From assembly GCA_010645155.1 (NCBI GenBank), contig CM021321.1, positions 9,720,414 through 9,784,413 of the forward strand: a DNA stretch of 64,000 bases, given 5' to 3'. A program made the position numbers and the translations under genes. Under the pieces are notes generated by a model, which did not search any database, was not told the origin of the DNA, and worked only from the letters and a program-made list of their open reading frames with translations. Of this stretch, positions 21,045 to 33,500 are shown in pieces. The stretch is from Tigriopus japonicus (taxonomy: Eukaryota; Arthropoda; Copepoda; Harpacticoida; Harpacticidae). Position 1 is the stretch's first letter. Every line of letters starts with the position of its first letter.

Positions 21045-22625
21045 CACTTTTTTTAAGCCTAAATTGCTACATTTTGAGCAATCATTCACACATTGATAAA
21101 TTGTTTATTGGCACAATTCACATGTTAATTGATATGCAGTGGGAAAATTAAGTAAGAGTAAAAAAATTTTATTTAACATTTTGTGTTATTCAGTTAACCC
21201 ATTTCATGCGTTTAAGTTCATATTGAACCTTAAAACCCTAATTGCTGAAGGTTTAAGTGAAAATCGTGGCATTGGATTTAGGAGAATACCCTACTTTCTT
21301 AAAGTAACAAATAAATTGATTTTCTTGCAAAACTGAAAAAAAAAAATGTTTTTGCAAACAAAAGACTTATACTTGGGGGCAGGAATTAGTCATCCCCATA
21401 CCTTACTTTAGGGTAAATTTTGGAAAGAAAAGGACGAGAAGTTCATAGTTACAGTATTCAAATCCAAGGCATGGCCACCTTGTGACGTCTTCCTTTCTTT
21501 CAAGAAAGTGACCACTAGCAATAGCAAAAAATAACCCAAAAACATTACTCAATTCAACCTTTAATTCATCAATTGCATGATTGTCATTTGCCTGGTCACT
21601 AGTGATGGACCGAAAGCGCTTTCGGCCGAAATTTCGGTTTCGGTTATGCCTACCGAAACCGAAAGCAGACATGCACTATAAAGGACGGAGTTTGATAACA
21701 AAATCGAAAAAAAAAATCGTTTTTTTTTTTTCAAAATCTACGCCCTACCCAACATCGAACACATGAGCAATTTAATTTTTAAGGTGGATTTTGCATTTAC
21801 ACAATTTTGTAGTCAGTTGCTTTCGGTTTCGGTTTCGGTTAAGCCCTCTTTCGGCCGAAACTTTCGGTTTCGGTTATGAGCCCTTTCGGTCCATCACTAC
21901 TGGTCACACATTTCAAATATTTCCGCACTTTTATCTGCTCAACAGTTGACGATGGGCAACGGGTTTTTAGGATAACACTCCCTCTAGTATTTAAAAGATC
22001 TCAATGGTATCAATGGGCGAAGCAAAATACACGAAGATAAGAGTTGAAAAGAGTGAGGGCTGCGATTCAAATTCTTTCATGAAGAATGTATATTTGTATG
22101 AGTTTACAAGCCAATCTTATTCAGCTGGGGTCTGTGACGAGCCCTGTAATCCCGTGACTGGGAGGCTGGTGTCTGAGGATGGTTTGAGGTCGGGATTACG
22201 GCCACACAAGGCTTCATGTTGAATTGGTGTCCGCACTAAGCTTGGCGTCAATATGGACATCTTCGGGGAGCCGAGGATGGCCAGGTTGTCTGAGGAGGTG
22301 CGAATCGGGCCAGGGGGGAAACCCAGCAGCTCAAAGTGCCCGCGCCAAGCAGTAGTGGGTTCGCGCCGATGAGTGGGTCTTGTGTGGTTGCCTGATCAAT
22401 ACAAGCAGACCAGATACCCTTTTCCTTTTTCATACTTGGAAAATGTCTTTTTAAATATCAAAGCAATAACAAATGAAATCAATAAAACAATCCTTATGCA
22501 AAGAATAGCCTTGCTACCGAAGCTGCGTTGCGTTGAAACGCAACTAATACATGCATGCAGCCTTGTAGTGACATGATTAGATTTTAAGTGCGAACGTTTC
22601 TCATTCATCATAAAAAAACATCATA
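21045..22625 (-). repeat. R1 repeat, copy 2 (most complete, interrupted by a hAT MITE)
   Basis: In reverse orientation it contains both the part seen in 62062-62555 and the part seen in 59570-60632, so it defines the full R1 order (about 1.27 kb without the inserted MITE). On the plus strand it has TGGTATCA at 22005-22012 just after a TTAAAAGATCTCA end, and on the minus strand an AGAGGGAG purine run followed by TGTTATCC. These resemble a primer-binding site and a polypurine tract/LTR start, respectively. There is no intact frame. Confidence 0.8.
21600..21899. mobile_element. hAT MITE, family A, copy 2, inside R1
   Basis: Same TIRs as 9406-9698 but inverted orientation; 300 bp. Exact 8-bp duplication CTGGTCAC at 21592-21599 and 21900-21907. 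The same R1 position in copy 3 (60087-60094, GTGACCAG on the plus strand) has a single uninterrupted copy of this octamer, so this is a demonstrated insertion into R1. Confidence 0.95.
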
Positions 22626-23991
22626 TATTATTGTGATGACAACAATAGTGAAGATATTGCCATCCTCAGAGCAAGTTCCTTTTTTGCCGTGGAAAGATTT
22701 TGAATGGATTTTAACTAGGCAAAATAAAGAAATATTTCGACAAAATCGAAAAATGTAAGATTCATTTCAGATTAAAGGGTGGTTAAAATTAGTTATAAAC
22801 GAACGTTCGCTTAGTTTTGCAAATTTGCTAATTTTGTTGCAAGTTGTGCTTTCTTCCTTTGTTCAAAATATTATACAATGAGTTACGTACAAACGTAACT
22901 TATTTTTAGGTCAGTTAGAAAAATCATGTTTCGTTTTCAACCAAAACTTCAACTGTTTATAATGTTGATTCAAAAGAGAATTTTTCAATCTAAAAATTAA
23001 ATTAAAACAGCATTTGGAAGCTAAAAAACATTAACCAAAAGTATCAAACAGGTCAAAGTGCTCTTGAGATGTAGAATGGGATCTGTGCTTGCCATCAATC
23101 TATTTTTATCTGCTTGTCACAGAGAGCTTATTACAGAAGAATCAATATAAGAAAACTCACATTCGCATGAAGAAAGAAAATCAAAGGCCTTAAAAATATG
23201 GCTGCACTTGACCGGTTTTTGCAAGGTTATGCATCGTTGAGTCACCGTTTTTTGGCTCATTCAACTTTTTAAAGGGACAGTTCTTGCCATACCAAGTACA
23301 TATTCCTTTGATGATCTAGCAAGCCTTCTGTTGAGTTTCAACGATTTGAAGCAGGGATTTCAGATAGATTAATGAATCGAAAAATCAACCTGAGACTCTA
23401 TGGAGCCATCATATTATGTGAATAGCCCATCGTCAAACACATTCCATTATCTCGCTTCTCAACTTATGACACATCGTCACACTCAGCAAATATCATTTTC
23501 CAAAAGCATTGCATTATGCTCATCAATTGGATAAGCACAGTGAGAAAAAGGTTGTTGATTTTGTGCTCCGTAGTGTTGCGCTGCCCTTTTCTGGTGATTC
23601 TGTTCTTTCCTGTTCTGCGCTCGATCAAATATTTCAAACGGTCAGTTGCTCCGCAACAAACGGTCGAGAATGAGATGCGATCGTAGAATTTTAGTGAAGC
23701 AATGAGACACCAGAGGCCACGACGGTGCTACGGAGCAAACACACAGGCCCAGCTGATGTTTACTGAGCTTCCCTTATTGATTAAATGTATCCCCAAATCA
23801 TCGATACCAAACATGCTTAAGCAAATTGACTAAAGAATGCGAGAAAAGATAGCCCTCGTGATAAAAGCTTCTTGTTCTTGACTAGGAAACATTTGCATTC
23901 TAAGTTTTGGAGAAATTGGAGGGGTTTGATCATGGTTGCTTTTGCTGCGATTGTGGGGCAACCTGACTCTTGATAAGTAATTGGATGGGCT
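22626..23991. other. AT-rich non-coding stretch
   Basis: No exon or recognised repeat. Sequence is AT-rich without long open frames. Confidence 0.35.
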
Positions 23992-24027
23992 TAGAGCACT
24001 ATAATAACATGTTATTACTATGCTCTA
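23992..24027. mobile_element. 36-bp hAT family B micro-element (TIRs only)
   Basis: TAGAGCACTATAATAACA is joined directly to TGTTATTACTATGCTCTA, so the whole element is the two family B termini back to back. Flanks GATGGGCT (23984-23991) and GGTGGGCT (24028-24035) differ at one of eight bases, consistent with an 8-bp target duplication. Confidence 0.8.
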
Positions 24028-26622
24028 GGTGGGCTAACATGCAGCCTACGGTAGAAGCATAGTGAATCCCAGTACTTATAACCCAGCTTGGGTAAAGCTC
24101 GGATGTTACGTAAACTAATTCATGTGAAACCAAGTATTCCAAAGTATACTTATAAATAGTCATTCTCGAGTAAAGGAGCTCATGGGAAAGATGCGTCGAC
24201 ACAGTCAAGTTGTTAGACTTTTTCGAAACTTCAAATGTTTGCTGTTGTTGATGCCACCATCAATTAGGAAGTTCAAATTAAAACGAAAGTCGAATTTGCA
24301 ATCAATTTACACCAATCATGCCACTAAAGATTGATCCAGTCATTGGATCACAATTTTTTTCTCTTGCACTTCCTGCTTTATTTGGCTTTTTTAAAGTTTC
24401 ATGATACACCAACTGTCGCTAGTGTTCTAACGACGCTTCTTTCACATGAGCTTCTGTTTTCTCGAGTATAGTCTCTGTACCTAAGCAGCGTTTAAAAAGG
24501 TCATACTATACTCGAGGATGGCTATTTATATTATACTTTGTTTTTCAATTGCAAAAACGTTGCTTATGCACTAAGACTCTCCTCGAGCATGGTTATGACT
24601 ACTGCATATTACTATGCTTCCAAGGTGCTTCAGCGATACTTCCAAATCCCCTCAACAATTAACCTATAAGTCAGTTGTAGCCATGATCGTTCCAGTTTGG
24701 ACCTGTGTGATATCGGTCCAACTTCTAGAGACCAAGTCATATCTTGGTTCCATAAGCATCTCTGGCTGGAAACTGCAAACACCAAGTTCTCGACACAATC
24801 TCCTTGGATGGTCCCACCTGAAAGATTGGACTCAGAAACCAAAGTTTCAACAGACCCTCTTTGCTCTAGGTTGACCAGAAACTCGACCAAAGTCTTTTAG
24901 TCTGGCAAGCATTTGGTCTTGTTGAAGAATTTTTCACGCTCACTTTCCGCACTCCCATGCCCTCTCGAAATTGCTTAAAGAGCTTTAACACATATGAGAG
25001 GCTTAAAGTAGCTTCTTCTACAAGTCTCTCTTCGAAGGTCACTAACATTGGTTGAGGTTTTGTCAGTTTAGGCCGAGGTGTTGATCGTAAAACTGGTCTT
25101 TCTTGTTAAAGAGCTAAAAATTTGGGCAATGGTCATGGTGGGTGATTTCGGAACTAAATCGAAATCAATCGTGGCTTCTAATGAGGCCTTCGTACCGATT
25201 GTTTGTGGTTGTATTTTGAGAAATCTCGCAACCTTTGACTAATAATTTGATTGCCAACAGCCAAAGCAGATCGTAACAACTTCAAGATTTGGCAAATATC
25301 CTGTTATTTGCACAACAATGTCAATGATGATCTCCTATAACAATTACAAAGGGCAACATATGATATGGATGCCAAATTTGACCAAGCTTGCTTCGTTTCT
25401 GTGAGTTTTGAACTGATTTAAAACCAATTCGCTTTCTGCAAGCGGTAAACCTAGTCTACAAGTGGCGATCCTTACGGAAAATAAACATCGCCAAGAATAT
25501 CCCATTCTTTGGGCCTTTGTCGTCATTTTGTCTGCCTTGTTTGCGGATTTTGAAGCTCCCATCTCAGTCTAGGTAATACAGTGGCCTATGGTGAGGGTTA
25601 CAAGAAAAGTCACAGAAAGTAAGCTACGTCTTGAAAATTCCTGAAACGCAGCTTCTGCTCAAATTTGGTGTGCCTCACTTTGCTTCACAAAACTTTGTGG
25701 GTTCCTTGCGTCGCCAGACCCATCTCACGTTGATTCTTAGCATGGTTGCCAGAGCGAGATATACGATGCTCGTTTTTGGCAAAATCTTAAGTCCTTTTCC
25801 TTGACGATTATCTTCTTTTGAGTGGCATCATATAGCTTAAATGGCACCCTATAATAAAAAATCATTGTATTATATTGTAAAAAACCCATAGGCTTACTTA
25901 CAATACAATACAATACAAAGATAGCCATCAAAGTAACATACTTGACATGTACCAAAAAGTGGCATCAAAAATTAAATTCTGGCAACCATGTTGGAAATCA
26001 ACGCAAGATGGGTCTGTCAAAGCGAGGTCTTCGCTGATATTTTTCTCGTTTTATTGTCATCAGATAAAAAGGCAAAAGCTTTGTTATTTTTTGAATAAGA
26101 ATTTCAGCTGTGAAGTACCATCGATTCATTTTTTTGACAACTTGAACATTTTTTATTTATTTTATCAATAGCAATAGCCTTGTATAAATTTTGTTGATGT
26201 CCATGATTTTTCAAATAGCCTTAGGATTTTTTTTTTTTGGGGGGAGGCGGATTTTTAAAACCGCTGCAAGGAATGGGATTCCCTGTAAAAAGAGTTAATG
26301 ATTAATATCGTTTATTAAAATACCGTTTATATGAAATTTGATCTACCAATTAGTTTCTGTTGGCAGATCTATACAACCCTTGTATAGTATAGTGGGTTGG
26401 TCAGGAATAGTATTTAAAGATTTGTCCAATCCTGCCTTAAATGCTTTTAGAGGATCAGCTCCTACATATTCCCGACCAAAACCCAAATTGTTGGGCTCTT
26501 TTTTAATAAATCGTCTATGAATCAGTTGTTAAGGAAAGTGTTATATGTGGCATACAGAGGAATAATAGCAATCACCGAACCAATTGTCAAAAACGCGAGT
26601 CAAAGATTAGCTCGGGTATTAA
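24028..26622. other. non-coding stretch with diverged MITE fragments
   Basis: About 24440-24670 holds fragments related to the elements at 26623 and 19905 (ACTCGAGGATGGCTATTTAT, a GCAGCGTTTAAAA block, and an end CTTCCAAATCCCCTCAACAA). Minus-strand frames at about 25048-24630 look protein-like in places (KLFKQFREG) but match nothing convincingly. There is a short AATAC/ACAAT-type simple repeat near 25900. Confidence 0.35.
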
Positions 26623-26798
26623 GTGCACTAATTCAAATGACTCGAGAATACCAAAGTATGGTATATATAACCATGCTCGAGTACGGTCTCTGTACACAAG
26701 CTGCGATTAAAAGGCAGTTAATGTACTAATAATTTAGTCGAGGATGGCTATTTTTGCTATACTTTGGTACACTTAAATAGCCATTTGAATTAGTTTAC
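26623..26798. mobile_element. TTAA-flanked MITE
   Basis: Ends GTGCACTAATTCAAATG and CATTTGAATTAGTTTAC, flanked on both sides by TTAA (26619-26622 and 26799-26802). Inner arms share ATACCAAAGTAT and ATACTTTGGTAC. TTAA duplication suggests piggyBac- or Kolobok-type transposition. It is related to 2210-2585. Confidence 0.65.
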
Positions 26799-27212
26799 TT
26801 AACATTCGAGCTTTAGTTTGAGCTATTCGCTTCCGCTTCTTAACGACTCGATTGATTTTTGATCCAATGACACAAAACCCAACAATGATGTTGAGGATTC
26901 CATTTATGGAATCATGTAATTCTCAAATGCGGCCTGAAAAGTGCACAGAGAACCGTCATTGACAAAAAACAAATAAAAGTGGAAGCACAATCATGAAATC
27001 GTCATGGAAATAATTGCGACTTTGTAATGTTCTAGAACCGGGCCCGCATAGTTTCACAAATGATTGACTAATATCGGCTTGACTCGTCACAGAAACCTTT
27101 CCCCAATTTCTAATATTCCAACTTCGCCAAATGATATCTCTACAAAATATCCTCCTGTCTTTGCTGTTTCAACGAGGTTTGGGTCAAAATAACAATACAA
27201 GCAAGTACTTAC

Positions 27213-27597
27213 GAAGTTTCCTCTGATCGGTCCGGTCGAACTCATTCTTGTGCTTGCTCAAGACCCCCAGGGATAACATGCCCAAAGGGGCCACCGGGGC
27301 ATAAACATGTTGGGGTCGAAGAACGGGGGGCGGAAAATAAGCCGGCTTCTTAGCCGGTCTTTCCGTTTCTAGAGAGATGGGTGAATTATTCGACGACGAA
27401 TGGGTCGAAGTGGACCCGTTTCGCGACCTCAGTTCTCCCACGGAGTAGATATCCTTGAAGATATCCCTCTCACCCATTAGTGAGGACCCACTACCCGTTT
27501 TGGTCAGCACCGGTTGCGGTTTGGGCACAGCTGATGTTGGGGGAGGTGGTGGCTGTTGTTGTTGAGGTTGAGACTGTTGTTGATGCGAATGGCTCAT
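27213..27597 (-). CDS. Gln/Pro-rich protein, first coding exon (family not recognised)
   Basis: ATG at 27597-27595 follows CCCAAG, a fair animal start context. The exon encodes 128 residues and ends with a CTTC|GTAAGT donor at 27213/27212. The product begins MSHSHQQQSQPQQQQPPPPP. It continues with a Ser/Thr-rich stretch around ELRSRNGSTSTHSSSNNSPI, a Pro-rich AYFPPPVLRPQHVYAPVAP and a charged end KHKNEFDRTDQRKL. Low complexity and disorder dominate, as in many regulatory or cytoskeletal proteins. Later exons would lie at lower coordinates, but I could not identify them; the TE-rich DNA to the left may be its intron. The minus strand is also open upstream to 27663, but that has no better start. 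Confidence 0.6.
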
Positions 27598-30500
27598 CTT
27601 GGGAATATGGGAAACGAGCCTCAAATTTGAGGATATGTCACAGATGCTCACAGTTTGATGCACTTCCCGTCACTTTCGCGCCCTCTGAAGGAAATTCAAT
27701 GTCAAATTTGGGAGTCAGATGATGCCTTTGGGCCAAGTCAAATACTCAAACACCGCCTGCTGAGAGAGATTAGTTTGGCCCTGAGTCTTCAATCAGATTG
27801 GCACAATGTGCGATGAAGGAAATTTCAAATTTTGAAGGAAATCCATTTCGTGCCCAAGCCGCTGAAGGCCATTGTTCTTCCACTTTTCATCACTCTAACA
27901 ACCAACCAACCAACCTGCAAAAAAAATCGAGGAAATGGTGAGGAAAATTCTAGTTTAGTCATCTGATAAATCATGGAGGTCGGGGATGTTCAATATCGAT
28001 ATCGCAGCTCGAATTTGCTCTCAAAGGCTCCCCTGGAAACAGAACCCACAAGATGAAACAGCAACCCTGACAGAAAGGGAAACGAAGGTAGTAACGACAC
28101 GGCAAAAGTATGTACTCAAATTAGGTCCAAATTCATGAATAGCTGAAAGAAAACAATTGGAAAGGCTGAATTCAGTTAAGCCTTGGAAATGAAATTTCAA
28201 TGTGGAGAAAAAGGTTAGCTGGCCTTTATGGTCGATCAAACCGAGGCCCGAAGAAAAATGAAATGTCCCCTGGAAGCAATCCGTGCATAAGGAAACACGG
28301 ATCCTCCATCCCGAGCACAAGAGGTAATTTATTGCCCAACAAGGAAAATCCCTCCGTTTCCATGTTCCTAGGAACCCTTTCTAGTCACGAACGAACGAAT
28401 TAAAAGTGGCCTGTGGACGCCGAAAATTGAAATCAGTTTTACGGAACCATTTGTCAATGGTGGCCCGAATTTACCAAGTGTCGACGAATCAAACAATTAC
28501 AGGTGAGATGTTAGCTGATTAAGTTAGTTTGAATTTATTGCACTCTTGGTAAGGTTATTTGAAATTGTCAAGCCAATTCAAAAACTTTCAAGACACATGA
28601 CACATGTATTTAAGTAAGTTTGCTAATTTCATCTAATTTCATCAAAGCAAGAGGGATATTTTCATATTTTTTTGTTCATTTGATAAGCACCTCAAAGATT
28701 TATTTTTGTCATACTAAAAATGATTTGGCAAACTTTTTTATCCTTGACCCATTATAACCATCGCCATTCTATTTCGGAGGCCTAAACACTAGTTTTTGGA
28801 AAGAGAATAATACTTGAATTTTTAAAACTATTTATTTTCTTAATAATACATTATAAATATATTGTATTGTATACTTATCAGGCATTTGGGAAAATGTGGT
28901 TAATTAACAAAGAAAACTTAAGCATAACTTTTCCTATACATTATACCTGGAATCATACCATATACCACAATTCTAAGAAAATAGGATGTTTTGAGATATC
29001 TAGTTAAAAAGTATCTTGTTATCCTACTTAAAGCAAGAACAAAAAGTCAGGTTTGCTTTCGACTTTTCATAAACAAATGCTGAGAAATAGCTTTTACAAT
29101 CTTGCTCCTTCATCATCGTTATGCAACTCATTCAGTTTGAACAAGTTCTTTTTTCCCTTCATATATTGTTTTTTTTTTGCATAAATTTTACTTTTCTCCT
29201 CACTTCAAACACATTCTGACCGAGATCAAAAGTGGAAAACATTACAAATCTCTTTTTCGCATTTCAACCTAGCTGAATTATTCAATGCTCACAAGCCACT
29301 TCACTTTCCATCTGGTACTATAAGCGAGGAAAAAAAAATAATGAAAAATCTCTTTTCAAAATTAATTAAGGTCTCCACGGATTAAAAAAACGGGTCTCGC
29401 ATAAATTTTGCCGAGTGTGATTCGTTCGTAAAGGTCGCAATTTTCCAACTTCAAGCGCCCCAAAAGGTTCCCCCAGGTCTGTTTATGATGACGAATGAAG
29501 GGGCTGCTTTCATGTGTGTCCTTGAGGCGATTTGAGGCAAAAGTAGAGGGAATAAGTTGACGAAAACTTTAGTGACTATTTCTTCGCTCCATCTTGGACA
29601 ATATTTGGCCTTTGACAGGAAGCACATGGAGAAAGTTCAAGGTTGGTTCGAAGAGATTTGGCTGCTGGTGCTGATGCTTCATATTTGAATTGATGAATGA
29701 GAATTTGATCAAAATATGCCTTTTTGCTGTCTGTGATTGTAGGGAGGAACACCTCAATATATCAAGGGGCCCGTTTGATTGAACTTCAGTCAGAAAGTTG
29801 AAAGGGGGATTTGGGCGACTTGTTTCATACAAGCTCAAAAGCCCTTTTTTCATGGAGGGGGTTGATAAGATATTTCAGAAAAAGCCCACAAATCCTGCCC
29901 TTTCTCAAATAGAACAAAAGCCAGTCGATTCCTTTTGGATAGACTGTTTCCCTTGGGATTCAATTCCATGACGCTGGCCCTTCAACGTGAGGAATTTGAC
30001 CTCTTTCCCTCCTCACTTGTTTTTCAATAACAGGGTGACAAAATGAAGTGCCAAGAGTATGTAAAAGTACAGTCCTTCTCTTTGCTTTCCGCTTTTTCTT
30101 TTTAGTAATTAAGGAAGCTGTACATTATTATCCATCCTGATAATATACTTGTAGTATGTGACAGGACATTAAAATGAGGCAGTTGTCGAATGGTGAAATT
30201 GGTCACCCTGAAAGAATGATTGAAAGGAAGTGGCTCTCAAGAACAGACGCAGAAAAAGACGAGAGGCCATTCAAGAAGGTCCAAGACAATATTTGCAATT
30301 GTAACGAAGAAACTTGATCCAACAAAGGTAGGCGAAAGAACGCGACCATCCTTTGATCTCCTTCAACGATTGAGGACGATTTTCAATCCATTCCCTCTTT
30401 TCCAAAGTGATTCATTCCAGTGAATGGAAGCTGGGACCGACTTTCCTTACAATCCTTCTGTGACCTTTAATTTCTTGCTCTTTGATTATGGCTCTCATCC

Positions 30501-33500
30501 TCCCATACTTTTATCCTACTTTTCGATGTTGGCGCGGCTCTAAATCCTCAGTTTGGAATGAGCTCATTAGAATTTCAAATTTCGACTACACCGTTGTCAA
30601 AGTCTGAATTGGGGGAGTGTCCCTTAACTGGCCCTCAAACCAAACCCAGAGAACATGTTTGTGGGTATACGCACATATTAAACAAGGCCAAGGATAGTCT
30701 TTGCTCTCGTTCCCAAACTTGTCTCTAGGGAGAGAATGTTTTGCTTTCCCCTTTGGTCCATGATCAGGGGCTCTACTTATACCTAAGGTAGTCTAAGTAC
30801 AGAATGGATGCAGAGGATAGGATGTTCTTGAAGACTCGCTGTTTCTCTCCACACCATGATCATGTGAAATCGGCCGAGACACATGATTATCTCATCCACA
30901 AGTAGGTAACCAGAGTGGTTAATGTCTTGGGAGACTTCAAGTTGTCAAGGCCAGCCAAGGCCCGAGGCAAGACTTTGGCGAGGAATTGGGTATCCCAACT
31001 TCCAAGTTTCTCATGTCACGGTGTCCTTAACCCAGTAATTTATGATATGATTATGGTTCAGTCAGCGTTATTTGACAGTTAACTTGGTACCCAATGGGAA
31101 AGCCTTGTGATTGAATTCGTGCCATCAATTGAGTTTGCTTTGGAATGGAATTGGGTCCAAAGCATGATCACCACGACGATAAATAATCCCAAGGCTTCAA
31201 CGCCTCCAAATTCTGGAAAGTCATACAATTTGAAAAATTGCAATAGATTTAATCCGAACACAACCCAAGGTACCATTCACCAAACGTTCGCTTTCAACAA
31301 AGGGTTCGTTCCATTCTACTAAAGAGAGCTTCTGTAGTGCTTTCTTATTCTACTTAACTTCAAGTCACTCTTGTTCATCTACCATGTAGCGTTTCCAACA
31401 CTTGCTCCTCATCAACTCGTGCAAATGAAGCCGTTTGCCAATATACACTCAAAAGGGATATTTAGGGACACTGACAAAATTCCCTTTTCCTTCATAAAAA
31501 TGCTCGTGGGAAAGAAGCGTCAGCTCCGTCAATTTGTTTGGGTTTTTTTGGAGCTTCGATTGTTTGCCGTTGTCGCCACTGTCGATCAGAAAATTCAAGT
31601 TAATGCGTTCAAACCCTCGCATGAATATTTTTTCAATCAAAGGCAACTGTGATTGGGTCATTCATTTCTTTCAGTGATTTTTTCCTGCGAATAGTGCAAG
31701 GGGCTCAATATTTTCGCTTGAACTGAGGAATAATAATAAAAACAAAAACAACAACAACAACAGGAGCATTCCCGCCTCGCCTTTGGGATAAGATAATCCC
31801 CACTCTCGTCAAGCTGAATATGAGTTTGAGAGGGTTAACTTCCCAAGGTTGGCCATAATTCAGTGTCACGAGCTTGGTTGGGATGCTCTGCTCGGTCAGC
31901 TGATCTCCATCCCATGCTGAAAAGCGATTCTGAATGGCAGTAAGTACCTAATATACAAGGTCCGTTCGTTTGTCCGCGAAATAAGCATGCAGAGCAAGTT
32001 CAATACATTCACGGTTGTAAGTTAGAAGGAGGTCTGAATGAGTGGGTTGGTTGGCGAGTCCATTCTCGAAGGGATGATTTATGAGGTTATTTCAACAGCG
32101 TCCTTGTGCTTTACTTGAATGTTTGTCGATGTAGTACATGTTCTGAGATCCTCTTTCAGAACAATCAAGCTCAAGTTGGTCAATATTTGTGGACATGTAT
32201 TAACCTTTAAGTGGTCATACGGTCTTGACAATCCTCACGTAGACGTCGCTTCAGATGGAATCGAGTGAGTGCTCCTATTTTCCTTGATGTGTGTATTCGA
32301 ACTCGAAACAAGCTGACTGAATGGACCCTCTCATTCAAAATGCTCCTTGTCCTCGTGTTGGAATTGGGACGACAATTTGGCGCAGATTCGGAAATTGGGT
32401 GCTAAGCACGTCCTCTGGACTATGTACTACGTTCTAGATGGAGGGTAGTGAGTGCTCTTATCACTAGCTCTTCCCGATAAACTCGTTTCAGGGTTGTTCC
32501 ATGTACGACGAACTCAGTTTTTACCCCGTTATGAACACTTGTCATATCAATCAACCACAGTTTGGAGAGCCAAAGTGGAACATGAAGCGTGGAAAAGAGA
32601 GAGAGAGGGGAACAAGGGGTGGAACGTGATGAACAAAGTCGAGAAAAAGGGAGGGTAAATATGGAACATAGTACTTGGAACAAGAACACGGAAGACAAAA
32701 CCTGGCATATGCAGTAATCACTTGACCCCCACTACGGTACAATATGGAATTTGACAGGCAGGGGTAAGGATCGTTTAAACTAGGGTGGTATTTCGAATGC
32801 GTGAATTCAAAATTTGAAGCACGATAAGATAGAGTGGAATGGTTTCTAACCATCGATTTTTCCTTTCTCGTTGCAAGTCCCAAAGATCCTTGATCTTGAC
32901 TTTTGCCCATGCTTGGCTCAGATTTGATGTTCCGTGTCTGTGGACATCCATCTTCACTTTTCCTACTATATGCACGGCCTTCAAGGCCAGACTCAGGATC
33001 GTGTGGTAAACAGATTGACCCATGAGAAAACGAATTTGGTCAAGGGTACATTCAGTTCTCATGTAGTACGTGATGATATATCTAAAACCGTGGCCTACAT
33101 ACACTAGATGCTTCCTGGACAATTATATCGGTTCTCATCGTGGTCCCAATGAACCACGACCTTCTTTCTAATAGTATGCCACGTAAATGATCCGGTTCAA
33201 TGGTCTCGATTCACCACGGGAAAGTGCTTTTCCGTTCCATTCAACGAGAAGAAGGATGAGGTCCAAGTTCCAATAAGGTTCTTCTCTAGTATTTGCAGAG
33301 TCGGCGATTCCGCCATTCCCTATGCTATCTTCTCATAGACTCATCAAGATCTGTGTTACTAGGACTGAATTTACCACGGGCATGCATTAACCCAAAAGCG
33401 CTTTTTGTCTTTCATCCACTAACTTTTTGGGCCTTGTCTTCCAGAAGATGAAGAGAAGGCAGATCGACAGACAGACAGACACAAGCCGAGAGCAAAAAAA

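Noticed and set aside
24630..25048. Minus-strand frames with transposase-like KLFKQFREG
   Set aside because: Similarity is too short, and the 24640 end matches the hairpin repeat of 19905-20190, so it is better treated as repeat DNA.
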